A stretch of DNA of 64,000 nt, from the NCBI RefSeq assembly GCF_020193655.1, contig NZ_JADYVE010000009.1, forward strand, positions 163,447-227,446, read 5' to 3'. Below, piece after piece: positions 20,968 to 28,778 of this stretch; within the stretch, counting starts at the first letter, position 1; each line of letters opens with the position of its first letter. Position numbers and translations under genes: made by a program. Below the pieces are notes generated by a model. It was not told where the DNA came from and did no database searches. It was given only the letters and a program-made list of their open reading frames with translations. This DNA is from Ensifer sp. IC3342. GTDB lineage: Bacteria > Pseudomonadota > Alphaproteobacteria > Rhizobiales > Rhizobiaceae.

Positions 20968-22959
20968 CTAGCCTCCGAGCGGTTCCACACCTGCCGCAGC
21001 TACCGTAGCGTCGATCCAGTCGCGAAAACGCGCGGGCTGCACATAGATTCCGCCGTCCCCGCAGCCCACTGATGCCCCGCGGGTTGCTCTGCTAGTAAGC
21101 CCGGCGAGTTTGAAGTTCCCGGCCACCGGGATGTATATTGGGCCTCCGCTGTCGCCGTTGCAACTGTCCTTCCCTAGCATTTTGCGCCCGGAAACAAACT
21201 CATAATTCGGGTGAAAACCAAACATCTCCGGCAGTTGCCCCAAGTCCTCGTCCGGCATTCGCGCCATGATGGCCGGCAGGTCGACGGTCACCCGGCGCTT
21301 CGTGCCCAGACCGAGCGGCCGCACTGGATCATTGTAGCCGAAGCCGACAATATCAAATGACGACGCGGCGCCTATCTCTTCGGGCTTTGCAAAAACCGCG
21401 GGCGGCGTCAGCGCCGGCGCATCCAGGATCAGCACCGTGATGTCGTTTTCGTTGCGCGGATGCGCGCGATAGTCCGGATGGACGACGGCTTTCCGCACGG
21501 CTATGACCCGAGCGTCGGCGCTGAGATAAGGGAGCACCGTGGTGCCGCCCGCCATAATGCGGTTGATCGCGCCACCGCAATGCGCGGCAGTCAGGACGAC
21601 CCGCGGCGCGACGAGCACGCCCGTGCAGGCCCAATCCGGCGTGCCGATGCAAACGCAATGCAAGAAGGCGCCCGGCGGTACCAGCCCTCCGCCTACGACA
21701 CGCTTATTCGCCTCGGCGCTTTCCGGCAGGCGTTCACCGCGGGCCACCTGGCCCTCTTGGGTGATCGCTCTGGCGAACCTAAGGACGCGGTCTCGCAGAG
21801 CCTCCGGCGCGGCAGCAACCAGAGCCTCGATCTGTGTATTGCCTGCGGCGCCTTCTGCGGTCGTCACGCCGCGCGGCCCGCCGACACCGCGCGGCGTCCG
21901 CGCCACCGGCGTCGCAGCAACGCTGTCGGCCAGTCGCACCAAGTCGGTGCTCAGCGCGGCGATCGCAACCTGGGCATCGAACGGGTTGCGGCCACAGCAT
22001 GTTACAGATAGCGGCGCCGCAGCGGCGTTGCGCGTTCCGGCTATCCCTCGCGCTGCCCTCTGCCCCCGCGCCCGGCGCTCGTTCCCCGACCAAGTGATAT
22101 CGCTCGCCGCTCCAATTATGGGCCATGCGTCCCCCGCGGCGACACTCCTGAGGCGCACCCAATCCGCCGCCAGTTCGTCGACCTCTTTCAGCATCCCAAA
22201 ATCAAGGCCGGTCCAGGTTTCAATCGCCGCCATCGTCACTTGATGTAGCTTGAGATCGAGCAGCCGCTGTCCATGCATGTCGTTCCATGCTTCGCTCTGC
22301 TTGATCGCAAAGGCGACCGCGGAAAGGTCATCGCCGCCCGCCTCGGCATCGCGCAGCACGATGACCTTCCAGAAGGCTGCAGGCAACCGCGCCGGCGGTG
22401 ATACCGCCCGCAGGTCCGGCGGCAGGTCGGCCAGGGTCGGATCGCTATCGGTGAAAACCGGTCCGGTGAACACACATAGCCGGTAGGAAAAGTCCGTCGC
22501 TCGTTCGAGCACCCAGTCCTCGATCGCCTTCCACTCGTCCTGATTGAAGTTTTTGTGCTGGGGACTTGCATTGCTATAAAAATACGTCGCCTTGTTCGCA
22601 GCCCGCGCCTCCGCGACGGTCCCCCACAGCACGTCCTCGCGGCGCACCAGATGGCCCTTGTCGATCTGGTTATGATCGTAGGTTTCTCGGCCCAGCTGAT
22701 GCTCTCCCACCCGCTCATCCATCATCCAGGTCAAGCCGCCGCCAATCTGCACCTTGCGCGAGGCATCGATATTGTTGGCAGTCAGCATGGCGGTGCGCCG
22801 CCCGCGATCCATTACCAGCGAGTAGTGCGTATAGTCGAATACCTGTCCGTCCCCCACCGCCCTTGCGCGTGCAGCGTCCCCAAGCGCCGGCATGGGAACG
22901 CGGAAGCCGTCCCCAAGAAATCCTGGATCGTAGGGAATGACCAATTCTGGCTGTGCCAT
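20968..22959 (-). CDS. NUC1-type nuclease fused to a trypsin-like serine protease
   Basis: The 663-residue protein has two enzyme domains. Residues about 30-270 match the DNA/RNA non-specific endonuclease (NUC1/ENGase) fold, with the active-site segment IDKGHLVRRED (His103; DKGH in place of the common DRGH), the metal-binding Asn region YSNASPQHKNFNQ, and LCVFTGPVF. Residues about 420-655 are a chymotrypsin-fold protease with a complete triad: His460 in TAAHC, Asp506 in ENDITVL, Ser604 in NGDSGGP. A linker of about 150 residues (NPFDAQVAIAALSTDLVRLA) may be a small helical adaptor. No signal peptide is seen, so the protein is probably cytoplasmic. It is the last gene of the seven-gene operon, starting 11 bp after the preceding stop. 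The protease may process or release the nuclease; that is inference. Confidence 0.88.
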   Translation of the reverse strand: MAQPELVIPYDPGFLGDGFRVPMPALGDAARARAVGDGQVFDYTHYSLVMDRGRRTAMLTANNIDASRKVQIGGGLTWMMDERVGEHQLGRETYDHNQIDKGHLVRREDVLWGTVAEARAANKATYFYSNASPQHKNFNQDEWKAIEDWVLERATDFSYRLCVFTGPVFTDSDPTLADLPPDLRAVSPPARLPAAFWKVIVLRDAEAGGDDLSAVAFAIKQSEAWNDMHGQRLLDLKLHQVTMAAIETWTGLDFGMLKEVDELAADWVRLRSVAAGDAWPIIGAASDITWSGNERRARGQRAARGIAGTRNAAAAPLSVTCCGRNPFDAQVAIAALSTDLVRLADSVAATPVARTPRGVGGPRGVTTAEGAAGNTQIEALVAAAPEALRDRVLRFARAITQEGQVARGERLPESAEANKRVVGGGLVPPGAFLHCVCIGTPDWACTGVLVAPRVVLTAAHCGGAINRIMAGGTTVLPYLSADARVIAVRKAVVHPDYRAHPRNENDITVLILDAPALTPPAVFAKPEEIGAASSFDIVGFGYNDPVRPLGLGTKRRVTVDLPAIMARMPDEDLGQLPEMFGFHPNYEFVSGRKMLGKDSCNGDSGGPIYIPVAGNFKLAGLTSRATRGASVGCGDGGIYVQPARFRDWIDATVAAAGVEPLGG

Positions 22960-22970
22960 GGCTCAATCCT

Positions 22971-24548
22971 TCAGAGTTCGATGTTGTATTTCGATGCCTG
23001 GCTTTCGAGTTTGTCGGCAAGACCGCCGACCGCCCTCTCGACCGTGGCCGGGGGCAGTCCCAGCGTCCTTGCCAACGAGGTCAGGTCGGCGGCGCTCGAT
23101 TGCGTCTCGCTGCCCTGCACTTTCTTGCTTGCCGCAATGCGTGCGAGACGATCCTGCCGCTCTTCGTCGTCCGCCACCGGGTGGAGCACTTTTGCCACTG
23201 CCGCCTCGGCCGGGGTCACGGACGGCTGGTTTACGCTTTCAAGTTCTTCCTGCGAAGGACGGCTTGCGTGACGGAACCATTCGCGCAGTTCCTGATGGGC
23301 CAGCATGTCGGCAATCATCCGGCACTGCGTCCCGAACTCCTTACCTGTTTTCACCGTCCGCGCCGCCACCGAACGGGGCCCCGGATCCACGTGCTCGGTC
23401 ACCGAAGGCTCAAGCCGTGCAGTCGTCCATGCAATCCACAAACGGGATGACCAGAGCCGGGCGGCGATGCGTTCGCTGAGCGAATGCGCGGGAATTAGTT
23501 CCGGGCGCTCCCTCGCAGCGTCGAGCAGTACGGCCCAGCTTGCCGCAAGGAGCGGCGGAAATGTGACCGGCGGTTCCTCGTCGAGCGACCAGCCGTGGCG
23601 CCTCCGGACGCGCTGCCGCAGCGCTGCGACATCGGGATGCCCGACCTCAGCGCCGCCGGTCAACTGCGTGAGCCTTTCCAGCAAAAGCTCCTGGAACCGC
23701 AGGTCATCGTCCTCGCCGCGATCACAAAGGTGGGCCGCGAGGATACCGAGCATCGGGTTTAGCCGTTTTTGCTCAGCCAAATCGTCGATCAGTTGCTCGA
23801 AGTCCCGTCCGTACAAGGCCCGCCCGCCGCTCAAGGCCGCCAGAGCCGCCTCCTCGTATCGGATCACCGCCGGGTCGACAATACCCGGTCCGTGCATAGG
23901 CCGCATTCGCACCCGCAGCCGCTCAAGGTCGATGCTCATGCCCCCGCACTGAGACAATGGCGCCTCCACTTCCAGACGGTACTCGGGACAGATCGTCAGG
24001 GGCACTTCGAACTGGCGCCCGTCGGGTTCGCTTAGCTGTAATCGCCAATACCCTGGCGCGACCGCAAATTGCCAGCTGTGCTTATGGTCTGGCGTCAGGT
24101 CGTCGGCAACAGGCGTCTCACTGTCGGCTGCAATCAGTGCTGCAGTGATGTGGGGCGTGGCGGCCACGGCCGGATCGTGGGCGATCCCGGTCAACGCCAC
24201 CACGAGCGTGGCGTCGTTGCGCGGCTGCGGCCCGGGTGCGGTCAGCACCACCGCCGTCGCTCCCCGGCCGTGCGCCGTCGTCGTCTGTCTCACCGTGACG
24301 GCGGTATCTTCCGATCGTGCGATGACAGGGTGGTTCTCCCATCCCTCTACACACTCAAAGCCGACCTCATATAGGCCCGGCACGACATCGACGGTAATGC
24401 TGCCGGTGTTTGCCGTTTTCCCTGTCGGCAACGTCAGCGCAACCGGTTCGAAGCGCGCGTCCAGTACCCGGATTTCGGTGAAGGCATCGGCCGCCTGTAT
24501 ATTGAGTGTTACGCGCTTCTGGGTCGGAGAGGCTTCAGACGACGACAT
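22971..24548 (-). CDS. Unknown protein with N-terminal beta-sandwich, caspase-operon partner
   Basis: The 525-residue protein has no enzyme motif that I recognise. About the first 90 residues are beta-rich and look like a carboxypeptidase-regulatory-type sandwich (VTLNIQAADAFTEIRVLDAR, SITVDVVPGLYEVGFECVEG). A second beta segment follows to about residue 205, and the rest is helical with many Ala, Leu and Arg (YEEAALAALSGGRALYGRDF, LGILAAHLCDRGEDDDLRFQ). The last 45 residues form a possible small helical adaptor. The gene starts inside the caspase gene (14-bp overlap) and ends 11 bp before the nuclease-protease gene, so the three are translationally coupled and probably act together. It may be a scaffold or caspase substrate. 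Confidence 0.7.
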   Translation of the reverse strand: MSSSEASPTQKRVTLNIQAADAFTEIRVLDARFEPVALTLPTGKTANTGSITVDVVPGLYEVGFECVEGWENHPVIARSEDTAVTVRQTTTAHGRGATAVVLTAPGPQPRNDATLVVALTGIAHDPAVAATPHITAALIAADSETPVADDLTPDHKHSWQFAVAPGYWRLQLSEPDGRQFEVPLTICPEYRLEVEAPLSQCGGMSIDLERLRVRMRPMHGPGIVDPAVIRYEEAALAALSGGRALYGRDFEQLIDDLAEQKRLNPMLGILAAHLCDRGEDDDLRFQELLLERLTQLTGGAEVGHPDVAALRQRVRRRHGWSLDEEPPVTFPPLLAASWAVLLDAARERPELIPAHSLSERIAARLWSSRLWIAWTTARLEPSVTEHVDPGPRSVAARTVKTGKEFGTQCRMIADMLAHQELREWFRHASRPSQEELESVNQPSVTPAEAAVAKVLHPVADDEERQDRLARIAASKKVQGSETQSSAADLTSLARTLGLPPATVERAVGGLADKLESQASKYNIEL

Positions 24549-25575
24549 TTATCCCTCCCTCGCGGACCGGCACTGCCTGCGACCCGGTGATCACCCCTGT
24601 CGCGTCGATGCCATCGAACAACCACAGGCCCGGCTTGAGCCTCACTATGGCCGGCGCGGGCCGTGCTGTGACGAAAACACTAAAATCGACGCCATCGCGC
24701 ACTTGAAACCGCGTTGCGCCGTTGCGCAGTGAGACATTGACCGACACACCTTGAGAGACACCAAAAACCATGGGGGTTGGCGCCAACGGATCGCCGTCGT
24801 CGAATTCGATGCGACACCCGCTAACGGCCGCCTCGATGAAGCGCTTGAGCGAACTGGACGTAATTTCTCCGTTTTCGGCGGCCGCGGTCGTTAGCCCACG
24901 CAACAACACGTTGGTCAGCACACCTTGCCAACTCGCAGAAACTGTCTCCGGCGTGAACGGATCTGGCAACTGTCTTTCGGCGGTCGTCGCGTTCCAGGCT
25001 GCGGCATGGATGTGCAAAAACGGACGGCGAGCGAGCGTGACGTCTCCATAGGAAGGCAGGTAACAAAGGAGTTCAGCCGGTCCCGATACCTCGGCGCAAC
25101 AGTCCATTACGAGCATCACTTCCTTGAACAGGCCAGTCAGCCGCATGCTGTCTGCCGCGACATCACCGAGCAACCCGCGAAGGAGGTTAGGACGGGCATC
25201 CGCCATGACGAGAGCGCATTCACGCTGGTTCGGCGGCGGCCGCGACAAACCGTGTCCTGCGAAGAACAGATAAAGCCGCCGGCCTCCCGGCCAGTTGTTG
25301 TTGGCGCGGTCGAAATACGTAACTAAAATGTCTTCGATTTGACTGCGCAGCGGCTCCGGTGGATGCTGGCCAGTCGAGACAACCAAGTTGACATTGGCGG
25401 GATTGAGGCCGCCGAACTTCGGATCGACGAGCCAACGGCAAAACAGGTTGCAGTCGTTCACCGCACCTTGCAGCTTGGGGATCCCCGGCACGTAGTGGTC
25501 GATGCCGACCACGATTGCATGATCGTCGGGCTGGCGATGGGGTGGGGCAGCTGCGGGTAAAGGGACGAGTGGCAT
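24535..25575 (-). CDS. Caspase-like peptidase (C14 family)
   Basis: The 346-residue protein has a caspase/metacaspase core in about residues 15-245. It shows the first strand HAIVVGIDHY, catalytic His108 in YLFFAGHG, and catalytic Cys160 (or the adjacent Cys159) in LVMDCCAE. The C-terminal 90 residues are beta-rich (RLKPGLWLFDGI) and resemble the PGLY-type sandwich of the downstream protein. No signal peptide is present. Bacterial caspase-like proteases often serve as proteolytic triggers in conflict or cell-death systems; here the coupled nuclease-trypsin gene is an obvious candidate target. The gene is part of the seven-gene operon, about 180 bp after the small membrane-protein gene. Confidence 0.85.
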   Translation of the reverse strand: MPLVPLPAAAPPHRQPDDHAIVVGIDHYVPGIPKLQGAVNDCNLFCRWLVDPKFGGLNPANVNLVVSTGQHPPEPLRSQIEDILVTYFDRANNNWPGGRRLYLFFAGHGLSRPPPNQRECALVMADARPNLLRGLLGDVAADSMRLTGLFKEVMLVMDCCAEVSGPAELLCYLPSYGDVTLARRPFLHIHAAAWNATTAERQLPDPFTPETVSASWQGVLTNVLLRGLTTAAAENGEITSSSLKRFIEAAVSGCRIEFDDGDPLAPTPMVFGVSQGVSVNVSLRNGATRFQVRDGVDFSVFVTARPAPAIVRLKPGLWLFDGIDATGVITGSQAVPVREGGINVVV

Positions 25576-25758
25576 CGGGGTTTCTCGGTAAAGACGGCTC
25601 GCGCCGCCAGGCTTGACAACAAGGGTTCAACGCACCGGGCAGATAAACACGCCCCGCCTGTGCGGCAGATTGGACACGCGGCAAATCCAGCACACCGTTG
25701 TGTTCACGTCGCCGCCACCATCACGTCGAGGACCCGCCATGTCCCCAACATACAAAGG

Positions 25759-26031
25759 TCATCCTGTCCCGAACACGCCCGCGGCAAGTCCAGCCAATGC
25801 CAGGTAGGCGATGGACGCAATCAGTGCCAGTAGCGTAGGGCTGGCCTTGGAAAGGGCCTCGAGCAGGTCTTTGAGCGCGGTGAAGAAGCCTGTGACATTT
25901 GGCGCCGCCGCCCGCTCCGGACTGGCGGGTGCTTTGAACTGCAGAATAATCTGGGCAGCGGCGGTCGTCAGATACAAGACGAAGGAGCTAACGGAGAACC
26001 ACAGTGCACATTCTGCAATTGTCTCTTTCAT
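25759..26031 (-). CDS. Small two-helix membrane protein, unknown
   Basis: The 90-residue protein has one hydrophobic helix near the N-terminus (about 8-30, FSVSSFVLYLTTAAAQIIL) and another at the C-terminus (about 65-88, PTLLALIASIAYLALAGLAA), joined by a polar loop. It is probably an inner-membrane protein. I do not recognise the family. Its start lies 9 bp after the stop of the CxxCH gene, so it belongs to the same operon. Small two-helix proteins in conflict operons are sometimes membrane effectors or anchors, but nothing in this sequence proves that. Confidence 0.65.
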   Translation of the reverse strand: MKETIAECALWFSVSSFVLYLTTAAAQIILQFKAPASPERAAAPNVTGFFTALKDLLEALSKASPTLLALIASIAYLALAGLAAGVFGTG

Positions 26032-26040
26032 GGTTCGCTC

Positions 26041-27441
26041 CTAACGTTTGAAAACTTCTTCGGCAGGTTCGGTTCGAACGGACGGCTGCGCAGCCCGAAT
26101 GGACGGCTCGCTTCGGGTGATTGGCTGGACCTCGAAGGGATCCGTCGGAAAGGCAAACATCGGCACGTCGGTCGTGCTGCCTACCATGCTTTCGTAATCG
26201 GCCTTCACCCAGGCCCGGAAGTTCTCGATCCCTTTTGCCAATTGCAGCGAATAGTCGAGCGGCTGCGTGCCCTGCACGGAAGACGACGATCCCAGATTCA
26301 TGAAGTAGCGACCTATCTGTCCGTCGTTCGAAGCGTCCTGCGGTATTGCAGGCAACATCATAAGTGCGCTTCGCGCGGCAAGGCTTCCCTTCGGGATGGC
26401 GCGTCCCCAATCGAGCGCTTGCCCGTGACAGGCGATGCACGATGATCTCGGATTGTCGACCGGTCCGTTGAGCCGGCCGAACAGGCCCAGATTATGCCGC
26501 GGCAGATGGAAGAACTTTTCGGCCACCAGCGGATTGACCCATGATTCCGTCGCGACTTTTCCCATTTGCTCGTATTGGAATGCGGTCAGCGCGGGGTCAC
26601 CGCCCCAAGTCAGGCCGACAGGCGCCAGTCTCTCATAGGGCGTGTTGCCGGGGATGCCGGCGTCATAAATGAATGTGCCGAAAAACCAGCCGGAGCCCCC
26701 AGGGATGCGGCTGTCCTTCACGGCGACGTCAACCTGCAGCAGCCGCATCGTTGCCACCTCGCCAGCATCTCCAATGGCGGCATCCCACTCCAGGGAACCG
26801 GCCAGATAAGGCACTTCGGATGGCGTCGCTTGTGTGAAGAGCAGCTTGATAGCATAGGCTCCGTCCGGAAACGCAAAATCCTTGGTTTTCGGGAAAGCGG
26901 GATCCTGCCACACCTCGGCCAGCCTTCGGCACGCTGCAGCGTTGTAAATGCCGACAGCCCAGTTCACGCGCCACTCTGCTTGCAATGCATGAAGCTCGCG
27001 TGCGCGTGATCGGCGCTCCGACGTCATGCCGCGAAGGCGTTCCCGCGCGTCCTGGAACCAAGGAGCGTGACACCAACCATTTGATTGGTCGTCCTCGATG
27101 CGCCAGTCGATCTTCTGATTGTCCTTGATGCCATATGCCAACAGGGATTTTAGAAAAGCCGACGGATCCTTGAGGGGGTTGATCTCCTGCCAGGGGTACT
27201 TTCTCTCAGGCTTTTGCTGCAAGGACGGAAGCTTGATGACGAACTCGCGCTTATTCGTACCGTCCTTCAGGGGCCTCGTGCTTGAACATTCGAGCTTGAT
27301 ACGCGCTGCCTCAGTGAACGGCATCCCTTCTGGCGTCTCGCATCGCCGCCCATCGGCAAATTGTGCAGGGCTCGTCGACAAAAAGACCGCCAGAAACATG
27401 CAGACCAGGGAGAAAAGGAGCGCGCGGTTTGCCATCGCCAT
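26041..27441 (-). CDS. Secreted CxxCH (c-type cytochrome-like) protein
   Basis: The 466-residue protein begins with a Sec-type signal (about 1-29, RALLFSLVCMFLAVFLSTSP). It contains one classical haem-attachment motif, CIACH, at residues 335-339. An N-terminal NGWCHAPWF segment and a large conserved-looking middle domain (FGTFIYDAGIPGNTPYERLA, PVGLTWGGDPAL) precede it. This suggests a periplasmic monohaem protein with an additional domain of unknown role; I do not recognise an exact family. The gene lies 18 bp after the aminotransferase gene and 9 bp before the small membrane-protein gene. A periplasmic redox protein in a caspase operon is unexpected. Confidence 0.7.
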   Translation of the reverse strand: MAMANRALLFSLVCMFLAVFLSTSPAQFADGRRCETPEGMPFTEAARIKLECSSTRPLKDGTNKREFVIKLPSLQQKPERKYPWQEINPLKDPSAFLKSLLAYGIKDNQKIDWRIEDDQSNGWCHAPWFQDARERLRGMTSERRSRARELHALQAEWRVNWAVGIYNAAACRRLAEVWQDPAFPKTKDFAFPDGAYAIKLLFTQATPSEVPYLAGSLEWDAAIGDAGEVATMRLLQVDVAVKDSRIPGGSGWFFGTFIYDAGIPGNTPYERLAPVGLTWGGDPALTAFQYEQMGKVATESWVNPLVAEKFFHLPRHNLGLFGRLNGPVDNPRSSCIACHGQALDWGRAIPKGSLAARSALMMLPAIPQDASNDGQIGRYFMNLGSSSSVQGTQPLDYSLQLAKGIENFRAWVKADYESMVGSTTDVPMFAFPTDPFEVQPITRSEPSIRAAQPSVRTEPAEEVFKR

Positions 27442-27459
27442 ACCCTCACCAAGACACGT

Positions 27460-28722
27460 TCAACGATTATTTTTCGCGACCAAATCAATCGCTGCAATAT
27501 AGTCATCGATGTCGCTGTCCTCGAAACCCTCGTGCAGATCGAGGATTATGCCGCTCGCGACAGCTTCTTCCGTTCCGGGCAGCGACACCGACTTGTAGTC
27601 ATAAGACCGGCCGGCGACGACCTCAGCTGGCCACACTCCCGGGAAAAACGACTTCTGCAAGAAGTAGTGACTGCGATAAATCGGTTCCCGGACATAGGCG
27701 CCCCGAGCCGGAATCCCTTCCCGCGCGAGCCCGCGGACAAATGCGTCGCGGCTGCACGAAATGATCCGTGGATCGACACGGAAAAGGTAGAAGAAGTAGC
27801 TGCACTCGGCACCAGGCGGCTTCTGTTGCGGAATAATCCCTCGGATCTTACTCAGTTCACCGTTCAAGCGATCGCCGAGCGCCCTGCGCTTACGTATGAT
27901 ACCATCCAACTTAGGCAGCTGGGCCGCGGCCATTGCGCCGTCAAGTTCGCTCATGCGGTAGTTCGGCGCCAGAGCCTGCAACCGAACGTTCCGACCGTAG
28001 CGGTCGTAAAACTTGTCGGCGTAGTTGTGGGCGAGAAAATAGTCATAATCCGTGTGAGTCAGCACGAAACCACCTTCGCCGGAAGTGATGTGCTTTTGAT
28101 CATTCAGGCTGTAACACCCGTACTGCCCGAACAACCCGACGGATTTCCCTCTGTAGGTGGCACCTAGCGCCTGAGCGCAATCCTCTATGAGGGCCAATCC
28201 CGCTCGCGAGCAAATGCTTGCGACGTCCTCGATTTCCATTGGGCAACCCGTTAGATGGACCGCGACCACGCCGCGCGTCCGATCGGTGATTGCCGCTGTG
28301 ATATGTTCAGGCCTGGGCATAGCAGTGTCGGGATCGACATCGGCGAACACCGGGATCAGGTTCTGGTAAAGGATGGCGTTGATGGTGCCAATGTCGGTGA
28401 TCGGTGTCGTGATCACCTCGGAACCAGCCGGCATCCTGGCGGCCGCGATGGCCACATGAAGACTGGCAGTTCCGGACGAGGTGGCGACCGCACGGTGTGC
28501 GCCGAATTTCTCGGCGTACTTGGTCATCGTGCTCGCGACGATCGATTCTTTTTGCCAATACCAGAGTTCATTCTTGGAAAGGGCCGCCGTCAGCGCTTCA
28601 ATTTCTGCCGGGCCGAAGCGAGGCGGCCGCTTGGGAAATTCAGTTGTCCGAACAGGCAAGGCAGTTCTCCCCCATGACACGCGAACTAAACTTCTCCTGC
28701 AGTAAATCTCACCCATGAACAA
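27460..28722 (-). CDS. DegT/DnrJ/EryC1/StrS-family PLP-dependent aminotransferase
   Basis: The 420-residue protein is a sugar-aminotransferase-type PLP enzyme. It has ATSSGTASLHVAIAAA (phosphate-binding region), Asp181 in LIEDCAQALGA, which should contact the pyridine nitrogen, and the Schiff-base Lys210 in NDQKHITSGEGG. The family normally transaminates nucleotide-linked keto-sugars, or acts as a 3-amino-5-hydroxybenzoate-type synthase. No sugar-nucleotide pathway genes are nearby, so the substrate is unclear; modification of a nucleotide or glycan signal is a guess. The first 20-25 residues look non-conserved, so a downstream start is possible. It is the second gene of the operon, 56 bp after the regulator. 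Confidence 0.85.
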   Translation of the reverse strand: MFMGEIYCRRSLVRVSWGRTALPVRTTEFPKRPPRFGPAEIEALTAALSKNELWYWQKESIVASTMTKYAEKFGAHRAVATSSGTASLHVAIAAARMPAGSEVITTPITDIGTINAILYQNLIPVFADVDPDTAMPRPEHITAAITDRTRGVVAVHLTGCPMEIEDVASICSRAGLALIEDCAQALGATYRGKSVGLFGQYGCYSLNDQKHITSGEGGFVLTHTDYDYFLAHNYADKFYDRYGRNVRLQALAPNYRMSELDGAMAAAQLPKLDGIIRKRRALGDRLNGELSKIRGIIPQQKPPGAECSYFFYLFRVDPRIISCSRDAFVRGLAREGIPARGAYVREPIYRSHYFLQKSFFPGVWPAEVVAGRSYDYKSVSLPGTEEAVASGIILDLHEGFEDSDIDDYIAAIDLVAKNNR

Positions 28723-28778
28723 AGAAAAAGGGGAGCCACTTGGGCTTGGATGCCTCCCGCAACGATTTCACGATGATT

